29,041 nucleotides of DNA. Origin: Ophiothrix spiculata. Its lineage: Eukaryota > Echinodermata > Ophiuroidea > Amphilepidida > Ophiotrichidae. Positions 9,714-19,860 of this stretch are shown here, one piece after another. A program made the position numbers and the translations under genes. Where the stretch lies: assembly GCA_000969725.1 (NCBI GenBank), contig JXSR01S005374.1; one strand, written 5' to 3'. Position 1 is the first letter of the stretch; each line of letters begins with the position of its first letter. The notes under the pieces were generated by a model. The model ran no database searches, had not been told where the DNA came from, and saw nothing but the letters and a program-made list of their open reading frames with translations.

Positions 9714-10489
9714 GGAAATCAAGGTGAACAATCGGTGAATGATTGCGATGCCCGGTCGGACATCGGTGGTTATGTGACCATAACTAAAGGCGTCGTATAC
9801 AAACCGCAAGGTTTTAACTCGGAATTAAATTCTTGCGGGATGCTTCCGGCGTCTCTACGGCTCACGGACATCAGTCGGACACTGGTCGGACACCGACCGG
9901 TGTCCGATCGGCGTCTGCTGAATTGACGCCGTAAACACATCGTAACCTCGCCGCAAGGTTTAATATATGACCAGGGTATCCAAGTCATAATTTCAAGAAA
10001 TTGGAAAAATGTCAAGATATTTTGACTATCAAAATAGGGTGCAGAAAGCGTTTATTGACAAGAATGAGGTAGTTGAGCATTTAAAAATGTCATGCTTCAA
10101 AAATTAAATCACTAACAAACGAAAATAAAAAAAACCTGACCACTCCCTGCAAATGCAAGGAATTCGTATTCTACAACGTGGTAAATTTCATTTGCCACGG
10201 AGCGCATGGTAACACATCGCTTACCGTGCGAAATCCCCGGGGCAAAATGATGTCTCGAACTGCCTGACATAAATTATAAGCTTACACAATTCATATCTAG
10301 GCTTACATGTAGGCCCTACACACAGACATGTATACTGACAATATATTTTTTAAAACCATCAGGTTAAACTACAGTATTCTAGCATTACCTTTGAAACTAT
10401 AACCAAGAAGAGAGGACTTGCCCTCACTGCTCGCAATCCGCATCGAGTTCCTTCGCCATCTTGTTGTGCACGTGTCTCCCTACTCTGTT
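9714..10489. other. Non-coding stretch with CGGAC-rich palindrome
   Basis: 9730-9925 is GC-rich with repeated 'tcggac' words. 9886-9907 is a perfect inverted repeat, 'tcggacaccg' - ac - 'cggtgtccga'. Short stems also occur at about 10178-10200 and 10206-10232 ('gcatggtaa' with 'ttaccgtgc'). No gene is recognised. The segment ends at the assembly gap. Confidence 0.55.
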
Positions 10490-11154
10490 NNNNNNNNNNN
10501 NNNNNNNNNNNNNNNNNNNNNNNNNNNNNNNNNNNNNNNNNNNNNNNNNNNNNNNNNNNNNNNNNNNNNNNNNNNNNNNNNNNNNNNNNNNNNNNNNNNN
10601 NNNNNNNNNNNNNNNNNNNNNNNNNNNNNNNNNNNNNNNNNNNNNNNNNNNNNNNNNNNNNNNNNNNNNNNNNNNNNNNNNNNNNNNNNNNNNNNNNNNN
10701 NNNNNNNNNNNNNNNNNNNNNNNNNNNNNNNNNNNNNNNNNNNNNNNNNNNNNNNNNNNNNNNNNNNNNNNNNNNNNNNNNNNNNNNNNNNNNNNNNNNN
10801 NNNNNNNNNNNNNNNNNNNNNNNNNNNNNNNNNNNNNNNNNNNNNNNNNNNNNNNNNNNNNNNNNNNNNNNNNNNNNNNNNNNNNNNNNNNNNNNNNNNN
10901 NNNNNNNNNNNNNNNNNNNNNNNNNNNNNNNNNNNNNNNNNNNNNNNNNNNNNNNNNNNNNNNNNNNNNNNNNNNNNNNNNNNNNNNNNNNNNNNNNNNN
11001 NNNNNNNNNNNNNNNNNNNNNNNNNNNNNNNNNNNNNNNNNNNNNNNNNNNNNNNNNNNNNNNNNNNNNNNNNNNNNNNNNNNNNNNNNNNNNNNNNNNN
11101 NNNNNNNNNNNNNNNNNNNNNNNNNNNNNNNNNNNNNNNNNNNNNNNNNNNNNN
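10490..11154. other. Assembly gap (665 N)
   Basis: All bases are N. Any ORF drawn through it is meaningless. The right flank (11155-11252) duplicates 9617-9713, so the hidden sequence probably includes another copy of the 'gggttggccc' element. Confidence 1.
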
Positions 11155-11252
11155 AATCACCAGTAACATAATTCTTTCTAGGTCACGTGAGCAGAAACTC
11201 GTAGTGGGCCAACCCACCCCGAGGGCCAACCCACCCCACCTTCCCCTACCCC
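11155..11252. repeat. Second copy of the ~97-bp direct repeat, right after the gap
   Basis: It is nearly identical to 9617-9713, with 'tcacg' inserted after 'tttctaggt'. It ends in the same 'ccttcccctac'. It marks the right end of a second element copy whose body lies within the gap, or a local assembly duplication. Confidence 0.85.
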
Positions 11253-11580
11253 AAATTTACTCCCGTAAGTAGTAAACTGACACTTGACGTGTTCGTTTTA
11301 ATCTTCAATTGACAAATTTTAAATCTATATCATGGAGTTACTTCAACTATTCCAATTGAGTAACATCAAAACCGATTTTTACTCAATTCGGAGTAAATTT
11401 TAATCTTTGTTCTTACTCGACCTACTCTACTCGGCATTAAATTACTCCTAGCTTTTACTGTGCACTGGTCCAATCAAATTAAAATTAATATGACTGGGTC
11501 AGGAGTATGATAGTTTACAATAATAATTGAAAACAATTTTGCAAATTTCTTTCTTATTCTCTATATTGAGAAAAAACGAT

Positions 11581-12035
11581 CCTGGGGTGACTTTGAACAC
11601 CTATATCTCCCATATAAACACATGCATTTTGCTGTGTAACCATGCAGTTAGCTGGGTAACCAGTACCCTTGATTGTCACGTTGCTTACAGATTTTCAAGT
11701 CTGGAACACTGTGTTTGCGTTATCACCCATTTTTGTATTTTTATGATCAAAACAATTATATTTATGTGGGATAATGATATTTTCAAGTTCTACGAATGTA
11801 TTTATCTCAGCCTTTTCCAGGAAAAATCTGTCCTCTTCAAAGTCACCCCATGCCGGGGTGACTTTGAACAGCACTTAACAATTACAAAATATGTATTTAA
11901 CCTAACACCTACCTCTACAAAAATGTAACATGAGAAAGACCATGCCCCAGGAGGTATTTTGAAAGCAAAATAGCAGACACTTTCTATGTTATGAATAAAA
12001 AATTTGGTAAAATCCGAAAAAAGTGTTCAAAGTGG
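11581..12035. mobile_element. Candidate DNA element with 'actttgaacac' inverted ends
   Basis: The left end reads 'ggggtgactttgaacac' (11584-11600), and the right end holds the inverse 'gtgttcaaagt' (12023-12033). The same word is repeated in an internal palindrome at 11836-11868. A 133-codon plus frame (11527-11928) crosses the element but shows no domain. The internal-palindrome layout parallels 8716-9706 although the sequence differs. Class and exact ends are uncertain. Confidence 0.4.
11836..11868. repeat. Perfect 14-bp inverted repeat, 5-base loop
   Basis: Arms 'ttcaaagtcacccc' and 'ggggtgactttgaa' flank the loop 'atgcc'. The right arm repeats the left-end word of the surrounding element (11584-11600). 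Confidence 0.9.
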
Positions 12036-12219
12036 TTTACGGTACTTGACATTATCAGGTGTGAGTTTGCATTGTGATAATACGAGCAAAATGTAATGTA
12101 TGGGACCACAGTGATGAGACTATTATAGGTGAAATTCCTTTTATCCGTTTGCGGTGCGGTGCGATTGCGGTGCGTTTTGCACGGTAAGGGTGCTGGTAGT
12201 TGTATAATTTACTTCGCGT
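12036..12219. other. Short non-coding spacer with 'gcggtgcg' repeats
   Basis: 12148-12178 holds three overlapping 'tgcggtgcg' words. No gene is recognised between the candidate element and the LINE fragment. Confidence 0.5.
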
Positions 12220-12738
12220 AAAAAAATCGCAGCTTTCAACCAACTCAAAGATGTCTTCAACAACTAAAAACTCTCAACTCCGAAAAAGGTACGAGCATTA
12301 AATATGTACGTAAGGAGTATCTTAATGTACAAAAGCGAACTTTGGACACTCACAAAGAAACTAGAACAAAAAATAGACATTCTTCAAAGAATCTTTCAGA
12401 AAAGGATTCTAAATATTAAATGGCCCAAGACCATTAGCAACGACAATCTATATGAAGAAATCAACGAAAAACCATGGAGCATCAAGAAAAGAAGACTGCC
12501 CTGGTTAGGCAATCTATTACGCCTACCAGATGATACGCCAGCAGAGCAGACCCTTACTGAATTCAATATCAAATGCATAAGACCGAGAGGGAAACCCAAA
12601 CTCGCATGGATCTCGTTAGTAACTAAACGAACTCGATATCAAAGATTTAATTTGGCATCCGAAAGAGCATCTGATCGCGATGTCTGACATGAGATTATTG
12701 AGGGCACCATATCAATCCTGACGAAACAGCGTTCCTGA
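12220..12738 (+). pseudogene. C-terminal fragment of a second LINE reverse transcriptase
   Basis: The frame from 12220 reads 'AFNQLKDVFNN', a stop at 12265-12267, then 'VRALNMYVRSILMYKSELW' followed by 'TLTKKLEQKIDILQRIF', 'KKRRLPWLGNLLRLPDD', 'RGKPKLAW' and 'NLASERASDRDV'. After a TGA where relatives have Trp it continues 'HEIIEGTISILTKQRS' and ends with two stops at 12736-12741. The pattern Tyr-Gly-x-Glu-x-Trp, Arg-Arg-x-Arg-Trp-Leu-Gly-x-x-Leu-Arg, Arg-Gly-Arg-Pro-x-x-x-Trp and Ser-Asp-Arg-x-x-Trp is the tail found after the palm/thumb in several LINE clades, including RTE-like ones. The catalytic part is missing. Two nonsense codons mark it dead. Confidence 0.8.
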
Positions 12739-12750
12739 TGATGATTATGG

Positions 12751-13275
12751 TCCAATGCTAACTATCTGACACCTTTACCTTTGAAATCAGACAAAGTTGA
12801 AAATTTGACCTTTCCTTTAACCTTTGACCCACAGGAAAATGTCGGACGACGGGGTCGCAATTGACACTTTTAATTGCTGGTCCAAGACAAACAATTTGAC
12901 ACCTCAATCTTTGAAATCGGTCAGAGTCGAAAACTTAACCTTTCTTATGACCTTTGACCTCAAGTAAAGGTTTGAAGTTCTTGTCACCACTGACACTTTT
13001 TATTGCTGGTCCAAGACGAACAATTTGACACCTTAATCTTTGAAATCAGACAAATTTGAAAATTTGACCTTTGTTTTGACATTTGACCCCCAAGGAAAGG
13101 TCGGACGACGGGGTCACTATTGGCACTTTTGATAGCTGTTCCAAGACGAAGAATTCGACACCTTGACCTTTGAAATCAGACGAAGTTAATAATTTGACCT
13201 TCCTATTGTCCTTCCTTTTGACCTTCAAATAAGGGTCACACGACGAGAACAGCATTGAAACTTTTGATCAGTGTG
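12751..13275. repeat. Tandem repeat, four ~130-bp units plus a partial fifth
   Basis: The phrase 'tccaagac.aacaatttgac' starts at 12881, 13010 and 13140, and a diverged first unit starts at 12751, giving steps of 130, 129 and 130. Each unit carries 'ttgaaatcagacaaagttga', one or two 'gaccttt' words and a 'cgacggggtc' word. A fifth unit begins near 13270 and decays into an A-rich tract. No coding potential is retained across units. Confidence 0.88.
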
Positions 13276-15540
13276 CAAAGAGAAAAAAAAACAAGAAAAA
13301 AACCCCCCTCAAAAGTTAAAATCAGACGGAGTTGAAGATTTGGCATTTTCTATTTGACCTCTGTGACCCCGTGTGACCCATATCTGTTTTCGCTTTATAA
13401 CGTTTGTGGATAATGTCAAGACGTTTCATGTTTCCAAGTTTTATGACCATGCCATGTAATGTAGATGAGTTGAAACGTTTTTCGTGAAAATCATGTTTTT
13501 CGACCCGTGACCCCTACGTAAACTTTGAGCGGTCTAGAGTCAGGCGAAATCAATGACAGGTAATTTTGGTCCCGTCACCAAAGTTAAGTCAAAGTCAGTC
13601 ATTGCATGCCAGGGATATAAGACGTCAAAGTGTTGCTAGAAAGAAGAAGAAGGAACTAGACCTCTGAAAAGATCTTGACACAGCTGCCGTACATGTAGAC
13701 AAATGTGCATGTGTAAAATTTAACCTTTGATCTATTAACTTTGACCATATTGGGGTCAAAAACACCCAGTTGTGTTCAGTAAATTCTAAACAATGTTTCT
13801 GTGCAAGTAAAATAATTATACCACTCTGCACCTGGCAGATATTAATTTTTGATGGTTTTCCAAAAATGACCTTTGACGTTTAATGTGACCCCCAGATGTA
13901 CTTGAAAATATTTTATGTTGTTCAGGGTGGTCTAATGTATCTGCATGCCAATATACAAGCCAATCAGATCATTTTGAAAATTTGACCTTTGATCTATAAA
14001 CTTTGACATTCGGGGTCAAAGGTCACCTATATATTTTTAAAGTACATTTTTATCAATCTATCTGTGCAAGTAGAATAATTATACCACCTTGCACTTGGCA
14101 GATATTGATTTTTGGTGATTTTTCAAAAATGACATTTGACCGGAAGTGACATTTTGGGTGACCCCCAGATGAACTTGAAAATCTGTTTTTGTTGTTCAGG
14201 ATGCTCTAATGTACCTGCATACTAATTTTCAAGTCAATCGGAGCATTTTGAAAATTTGACCTTGACCTATGAACTTTGACCTTCAGGGTTAAAGGTCACC
14301 TAGATTTGTTTTGTTTATTTTTGCCAATCTATCTGTGCAAGTAGAATAATTATACCACCTTGCACTTGACAGATATTGATCTTTGAGTTTAGGAAAAAAT
14401 TTCAATTTCAAGTTTGACCCGGAAGTAACCCTTAATGACCTCTGAACTTTTTTAAACACGGACTTTTGTGCGGTGACCAAAGACGATGTCTGTGCCAAAA
14501 CCTCATTCAAATTGCTCATTTTCTGTTACACTGTAAACGTTGTGAAACAAAATCGCATATTTGACCCATGTGACCCCTGCGTGACCTATTGACCCCGAAA
14601 GGTCATGTGACTTAAATGAGAGGTGCTCATTGTTATTGTGTCCAAGTTTGATGACAATAGCTCAAAGCATCTTGGAGTTATGGTCAACTGAACTGTTGCC
14701 AGAAATAAAGAAGAAAGGGGAAAAGAACCGTACAGATCCAGAACACAGCTGTGTAAAGACCCTAAGGAAGTAGAACACAGCTACACCTCTGAAGAGATCT
14801 GGACACAGCTGCCGTGCATATAGACTAATGTGCATGTTTAAAATTTGACCTTTGACCATTAAGGTTAAAAGTCACCTAGTTGGAAGATATTGATTTTTGA
14901 TGATTTTTCCAAAATGACCTTTGACCGGAAGTGACGTTTTATTTGACCCGCAGATGTACTTGAAATTTTTTTAACGGTGTTCAGGATGGTTAAATGTACC
15001 TGCATGCCAATTTTCAAGACAATCGAAGCATTTTGAAAATTTGACATTTGACCTATGAACTTTGACCTTCGGGGTCAAAGATCACCTAGATTTGTTCAGT
15101 ATATTTTTTAGCAATGTAATGGTGCAAGAAGAATAATTATACAACCTTGCATTTGGCAGATGCTGATTTTTGATGGTTTTTCCAAATATTTTCAAATTTG
15201 GCCCGGAATTGACTGCTTATGACATCTGAATATTTTTAAACGACCGACTTTTGTGCACTGACCAAAGACAATGCCTTGCCAAAACCTCATTGCAATTGCT
15301 CATTTTCTGCTGGTTTTGAAACGTGTTACATGTTTTAAAGCACAATCGCATATTTGACCCCTGTAACTCCTGCGTAAGCTTTTGACCAAACTAAGGTCAT
15401 GTGATATAAATGGGAGGAGGTGGTTATTGTTATTATGGTTATTAAAGTTTGATGACAATAGCTGAAAGCATCTTGGAGTTATCGTCAATTGAACTGTTGC
15501 CAGAAGAAGAAAGAGAAGAAAAATGACATTTGACCCCTGT
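13276..15540. repeat. Complex array of ~265-bp and ~790-bp TGACC-rich units
   Basis: The phrase 'ctgtgcaagta.aataatta' occurs at 13799, 14062 and 14333 (steps 263 and 271), then in altered form at 15120, giving a step of about 787 from the third. The longer step adds a module with 'gaccaaagac', 'ccaaaacctcatt', 'gctcattttctg', 'aaaggtcatgtgac' and 'aaagcatcttggagttat'; this module appears at about 14470-14700 and 15250-15490 and again at 19591-19750. Units are packed with TGACC/GGTCA words, including 'tgacctttgacc' at 14846-14857 and 14915-14926. No protein gene is supported; the minus ORFs here only reflect unit sequence. Confidence 0.82.
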
Positions 15541-15548
15541 AGACCTCC

Positions 15549-15964
15549 TTAACCCTAGTCTAACCAGGAGGGAGGAGTTGTTGAAACCCTCTTAGGTTTT
15601 TCCCCGCAGCATAAAAACGCAAAAGCAACCGACCCCAGGGTTTTGGGTAATCTCTTTTACATCCTTTGCGGTAATTTAATGAAAAAATAGGGAGTTACCA
15701 CCTAAGGTGGGGTTAGGGTAGGTCGTCAAAGTTGGGGTGTAAGGGGGGGGGGGGGGTGAAACCCGGTGATATATTTGACAATTGTAATCGCCAATTTGAA
15801 AAACAAATATGCATGCTATGAGGCTGAACTTGCAGGGCATGTTAGAATTATCATTTCCCTTCGTTATTTGAAGCCCGATAAAATTCTGTTATTTAGAAAA
15901 AAATTGGATTTCGGTGGCCATTTTTGCCAAAATTCCGATTTTTCGACCTGAAAAGTAATCTTGA
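15549..15964. mobile_element. Second copy of the piggyBac-like MITE, without the LINE, truncated
   Basis: TTAA at 15549-15552 is followed by CCCT. The first about 70 bases match the reverse complement of 4195-4252, then the sequence passes directly into the reverse complement of 776 down to about 440, including 'tgggtaatctcttttacatc'. It breaks off at about 15964, where array sequence resumes, so the far end and its TTAA are missing. It contains a run of 14 G at 15743-15756. A 61-codon ORF inside has no support. Confidence 0.8.
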
Positions 15965-16110
15965 ATCTCCACAAGTACATCCATATCAAATATTAGGTTA
16001 ATCGGAGCATTTTAATAATTTGACCTTTCACCCCTTTCTATCCCCTTGGACCCCCTTAAGACCTCGGATGATTTTAAAATGTGTTTATGTTCCTCAGGAT
16101 GTTCTATTAC
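15965..16110. repeat. Single ~120-bp array unit
   Basis: It carries 'agtacatccatatcaaat', 'cggagcattt' and 'gacctcggatgattttaaaa', the same unit that is tandem at 17461-18290. It is separated from that array by the insertion-like stretch 16111-17460. Confidence 0.75.
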
Positions 16111-17460
16111 ACATTCTAGTTATATGTATTGCAACATATCGTAAATCCTGATGTTTGCTAGTATAACTCTTTCATAGCTAATGTTCAATTGTTTCTTAAG
16201 CCGAGCAATGTTACCCATCTGTATCGTTCCATGCAGTAAAACAGTTCCCTTAGCTTATTTTGCCAAAAAAAAAAATGTGGCGTTCAAAATGGCGACGTTA
16301 TGAGACCTTATGAATGAAGAACTCAGGCACATTGTAGCTCTGAGGATCGAAGGTATCCTTTTCTCTTGTGTAGATATGCGTTTCGTTTTAGTTGCAAAAT
16401 GATTTCTGGAATTGGTAGACGTCAAAAGGACTGGAGTAATGCATATAACTTGCGTAAAAACAGTCGTCCATGATAGACTACAGATATGGAAAACCATCAA
16501 TCATATTGCAGAAATAGGCTTTTGCTATTTTACCCAGTGGTCTTTTTGTTCGCTCGGTACTGCCCGAAAAGGGAAAGTACCTGCGTGTAATTATTCTTGG
16601 AGGAATATTTAAGGATTATAGACTATTTGTGTAGAGTAACGAAAAGGAAACGATTGACCATGGTTGTACACGGGCAGCGAAGAGTTTGGATGGCGAATTG
16701 GTCGAAGATTTGGACGGCAGCCCTGAACTGACGCCATATTGTTTTCAATAAGGAGTGTTGGTATAATTAACCTTTGATATTAAAGAATAAGTGTTTTGAG
16801 TGTTAAATATGAAAGTTACGACCATTGTAACCTTTCTTTGATGACAGATATTGGTTTATATCTCATGGTTTGAATTTCATTGGTATGTATTGAATCGAAA
16901 ATATTGTGACAATTAACGAAAACATCGATAACATCCAATGTATTGTCATTTTTAGCAAACCAATGTTAAAATATTTTAGGAACATGTCAACAGTTTGTAC
17001 CTTGCTATTTATCGTTCTTGAAAATGACGTCACACTCGACTGCACACAGGTTTATGATGACAGGTTCTTCGAAAAAAGTGTTAGCAGTATCAATGTAAAC
17101 GCACATGCGCATTACGCAAATCCGAAGTAAGACACGTCAGATAACATTAACCGATGAGTCTTGAATAACAAACATTTCAAGAGACGGGGGTTGATTAATT
17201 TAACATCTGATCCCCGACAGATATCAGCTCTCAAAGAATTGCTAATTCTGAATGGCATTGTAAAAGCGAGTAGCCACCATCATTAAATATCATGGCTAAC
17301 CCCCTAGTTATTTAAATAAGTGTCAATTAATCAAAACAATTAAAGAAAGGAAACATGGAGACACCTTCATAAAGATATCATTATAGCTTGCATAACAAAT
17401 TGTTCATACCAATGTTTTGAAAACGCTATTTGAAGTTTGCACCAAAACCATAGTCGACAA
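16111..17460. other. ~1.35-kb stretch interrupting the array, no gene recognised
   Basis: Array units lie on both sides, so this looks like inserted or unique sequence. Short ORFs on both strands (up to 81 codons) have no motifs. I find no inverted ends or transposase and cannot say what it is. Confidence 0.45.
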
Positions 17461-18512
17461 TGCTGCAATCCATATCAAATTTCAGGTTAATTGGAGCATT
17501 TTGAGAATTTCACCCTTTCACCCCTTTTGACCCCCTTAAGATCACCTTAATGACCTCGGATGATTGTTAAAATGGGTGTATGATGCTTAGGATGTCCAAA
17601 AGTACATCCATATCAAATTTCAGGTAAATCGGAGCATTTTGAGAATTTGACCTTCACCCCTTTCGACCCCCTCAATGACCTCGAATGATATTTAAAATGT
17701 GTTTATATTGCTCAGGGTGTCCTAAAGTACATCCATATCAAATTTCAGGTCAATCGGAGTATTTTGAGAATTTGACCTTTCACCCCTTTCGGGCACAGTT
17801 AACCCCTCATTTTCTGAAATATTTTACGCTTTGTAACTCATTAACCGATAAGTAAAATTTTAAAAAAGTATACATTTCTAGATGTGGATTTTCATGTAGA
17901 AGATGATGGTTAGGTCAGTTTTGGACCAAAATGTATGATTTTGGACCAAGGTCCAAAAAACCTTTGTTCTTGGATCACTATATTTGTTAAACAACCTAAC
18001 TAAATTTGGAACAAATTATTTCAGAACATGAAGGGTTAACTGTGCCCTTAAGACCCCTTAATGACCTCGGATGATTTTTAAAATGTGTTTATGTTGCTCA
18101 GAATGTCGTAAAGTACATCCATATCAAATTTTAGGTCAATCGGAGCATTTTGAAAATTTGACCTTTGACCCCTTAATGACCTCGGATGATTTAAAAATGT
18201 GTTTATGTTGCTCAGAATGTCCTTAAGGTACATCCATATCAAATATCAGGTCAATCGGACCATTTTGAGAATTTGACCCTTAACCTATAAACTTTGACCT
18301 TTGGGGTCAACAATGGTCACCAAGATTTGTTTGGTATATTTTTATCAATCTATCTGTGCTGGTAGAATAAGTATACCACCTCGCACTAGGAAGATATTGA
18401 CTTTTTGATTATTTTTCCAATATTTTTCATATTTGACCCTAAAGTGACCCTTTACAACCTCTGTTTTTTTTAAACGACCGACTTTTGTGCGCTGACCAAA
18501 CACAATAGGCCG
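17461..18512. repeat. Tandem ~115-125-bp units, then a ~265-bp-type unit
   Basis: 'acatccatatcaaat' starts at 17604, 17729, 18115 and 18230, with a diverged first unit near 17467. The steps are about 125, 125 and 115 when the MITE at 17791-18047 is removed. Each unit has 'cggagcattttgagaatttg' (or close), pyrimidine-rich 'tttcacccc' words and 'aatgacctcggatgat'. From about 18285 the array switches to the unit type seen at 13799-14400, including a variant 'ctgtgctggtagaataagta' at 18355. 'tgacctttgacc' lies at 18159-18170. Confidence 0.85.
17791..18047. mobile_element. 257-bp MITE inserted in a tandem unit
   Basis: The ends are a 31-bp inverted repeat: left 'gggcacagttaacccctc' to 'tctgaaata' and right the inverse with about two mismatches, ending 'ctgtgccc'. 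The flanks 'cacccctttc' and 'ttaagacccc' are the two halves of a phrase intact in the neighbouring unit at about 17514-17535, so the insertion is visible against its own pre-insertion site. No coding capacity. Superfamily unknown; no clear target duplication. Confidence 0.85.
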
Positions 18513-18818
18513 AATTCATAAAAGAAGAAATTGCTTTTTCTTTAATGTTTTCTTCAATCTGTATTCAAAAAGGTCAGCATTTACTTGTAAGAAAAAGCTA
18601 CCGGTAATTAGCAAAAGCTATTTCTAGTTTCTTGCAAGAAAATGCTTGACCGATAAGCAAATACTTGAAGTTGTATTCATAAAACCGACCCGTTACTTAT
18701 GATATGAAGCAATTGCTTACATTTTAACAAGCTGGAGCTTTTCATATGTTGATACAAGTCTACTTACCAACTTACCAACACTGGCGTCACAACAGGGGGC
18801 AGGGGGCCCTTAAGGCTC
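18513..18818. repeat. Sequence with repeated 'attcataaaa' words, non-coding
   Basis: The array phrase 'gctgaccaaacacaat' breaks at 18512, and new sequence begins 'aggccgaattcataaaag'. Related words recur at about 18560 and 18676. Equivalent array sequence resumes near 19591, so about 1.08 kb is inserted here, possibly as several elements. No gene is recognised. Confidence 0.5.
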
Positions 18819-19044
18819 TCAAGGGGAGGGAAAGAAGGAAAAAGAAGGGAAAGGGTGAGAAAAGACGAAGAGAAAGGGAAAAGAAAGAAGGAAAAACAAG
18901 GGGAAAGGAAAAAGAGGAATAAAAGGGAAAAAAGAGGAAGAAAAAGAAAGAGTAAAGGAAAAGGGGAAAGAGAAAGGGGAAGAAAATGGATAACAAAGGG
19001 AAGGAGGGATGGGAAAGGAAGGACAGAAAGAAGAGATAAACAAG
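18819..19044 (+). repeat. Polypurine tract, ~225 bases
   Basis: The plus strand is almost wholly A and G, with only about a dozen pyrimidines. Lys/Arg/Glu-rich plus-strand ORFs and Phe/Ser/Leu/Pro-rich minus-strand ORFs are low-complexity consequences. The left neighbour 'cactggcgtcac' (18779-18790) resembles the hAT-like ends at 21911 and 24601, so the tract may sit inside a decayed hAT-like element; that is tentative. Confidence 0.85.
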
Positions 19045-19590
19045 ACGTTTCCCTGGGCGCCACCTTAGGTGGAGGGGTGCTGAAATGACGTTGAAAAAAA
19101 TACAATCAACAATACAGGCCTGCAACAATATATAAGTGAGAGTTCTCTAGTGACTCAAAAGCTTCAGAAACCTCAAGCTCCCCAATTCCGTATAATTGCT
19201 CACGCTAAGTGGAGGAGGTGCAACTTAAACATTTTGACCTTTTTGCCCCTCTCTCCAGTCACAAACCTTACCCCATCCACACCCCAATGCCCCCACTTTC
19301 ATTCGGTGACACAATTTCACAGTCATTTTCCACTTTTTTGATAATAAAGATGTATAATGTCAAAAAGGTAGCGTTTCGCGCGAATTCCAAGCTATTATGT
19401 CAATTTTGAAAATAAAGTTTACCATTTACCATAGTTTTCCAATATTGTTTACGCGAAATCTAACATTTAATAACAATTTTAGGTAAAAACAGGGGGGGGG
19501 GGGAAGGAGGAAGGGGGTAAAATTCCGTCAGGGGGAAATTTGGGGGCTTTGACACCCCCACCGCAACCAACGCCTGTTACGCCATTTTTT
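19045..19590. other. Non-coding stretch with a 12-G run
   Basis: No gene is recognised. A run of 12 G lies at 19492-19503 within a G-rich patch (19492-19550). The overlapping 63- to 78-codon ORFs have no domain. Confidence 0.5.
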
Positions 19591-19860
19591 ATGACCAAAA
19601 TTACATATTTAACCCTTGTGACCCCTGCAAGACCTTTTGACCCCGAAAGGTCATATGACATAAATGGGAGGTGCTCATTGTTATTGTGGTTAAGTTTCAT
19701 AACAATGGCTCAAAGCATCTTGGATTTATGGTCAATCCAAACGTTGCCAAAAGAAATAAAAAAGAAAGATCCCTAAAATACAGAATACAGCTGGCAAGCA
19801 ACTGTGTAAAGAAAGAAAGAAGAAATAACAATACAGATCCAGAACATTAATAACGCAATA
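19591..19860. repeat. Third copy of the long array module
   Basis: It repeats the module of 14560-14760 and 15340-15530: 'gtgacccctgcaagacc', 'ccccgaaaggtcatatgaca', 'gaggtgctcattgttattgt' and 'ctcaaagcatcttgga'. This marks the right end of the repeat province. Confidence 0.8.

Noticed and set aside
9513..10015. ORFs of 63-98 codons on both strands
   Set aside because: They derive from the element end and the 'tcggac' repeats; both strands are open and no motif is present.
10418..11272. Long ORFs of 236-284 codons on both strands
   Set aside because: They are made almost wholly of N from the assembly gap.
11527..11928. 133-codon ORF, Cys-rich
   Set aside because: It begins outside and runs through the palindromic candidate element, includes the repeat words themselves, and shows no domain.
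12751..18300. Possible CRISPR array from repeated short phrases
   Set aside because: Repeats are 115-130 bp or longer, diverged and contiguous, with no short constant repeat and unique spacers, and the DNA is eukaryotic.
18764..19128. Lys/Glu-rich plus and Phe/Ser/Leu/Pro-rich minus ORFs
   Set aside because: They are composition effects of the polypurine tract; overlapping frames all look equally open.
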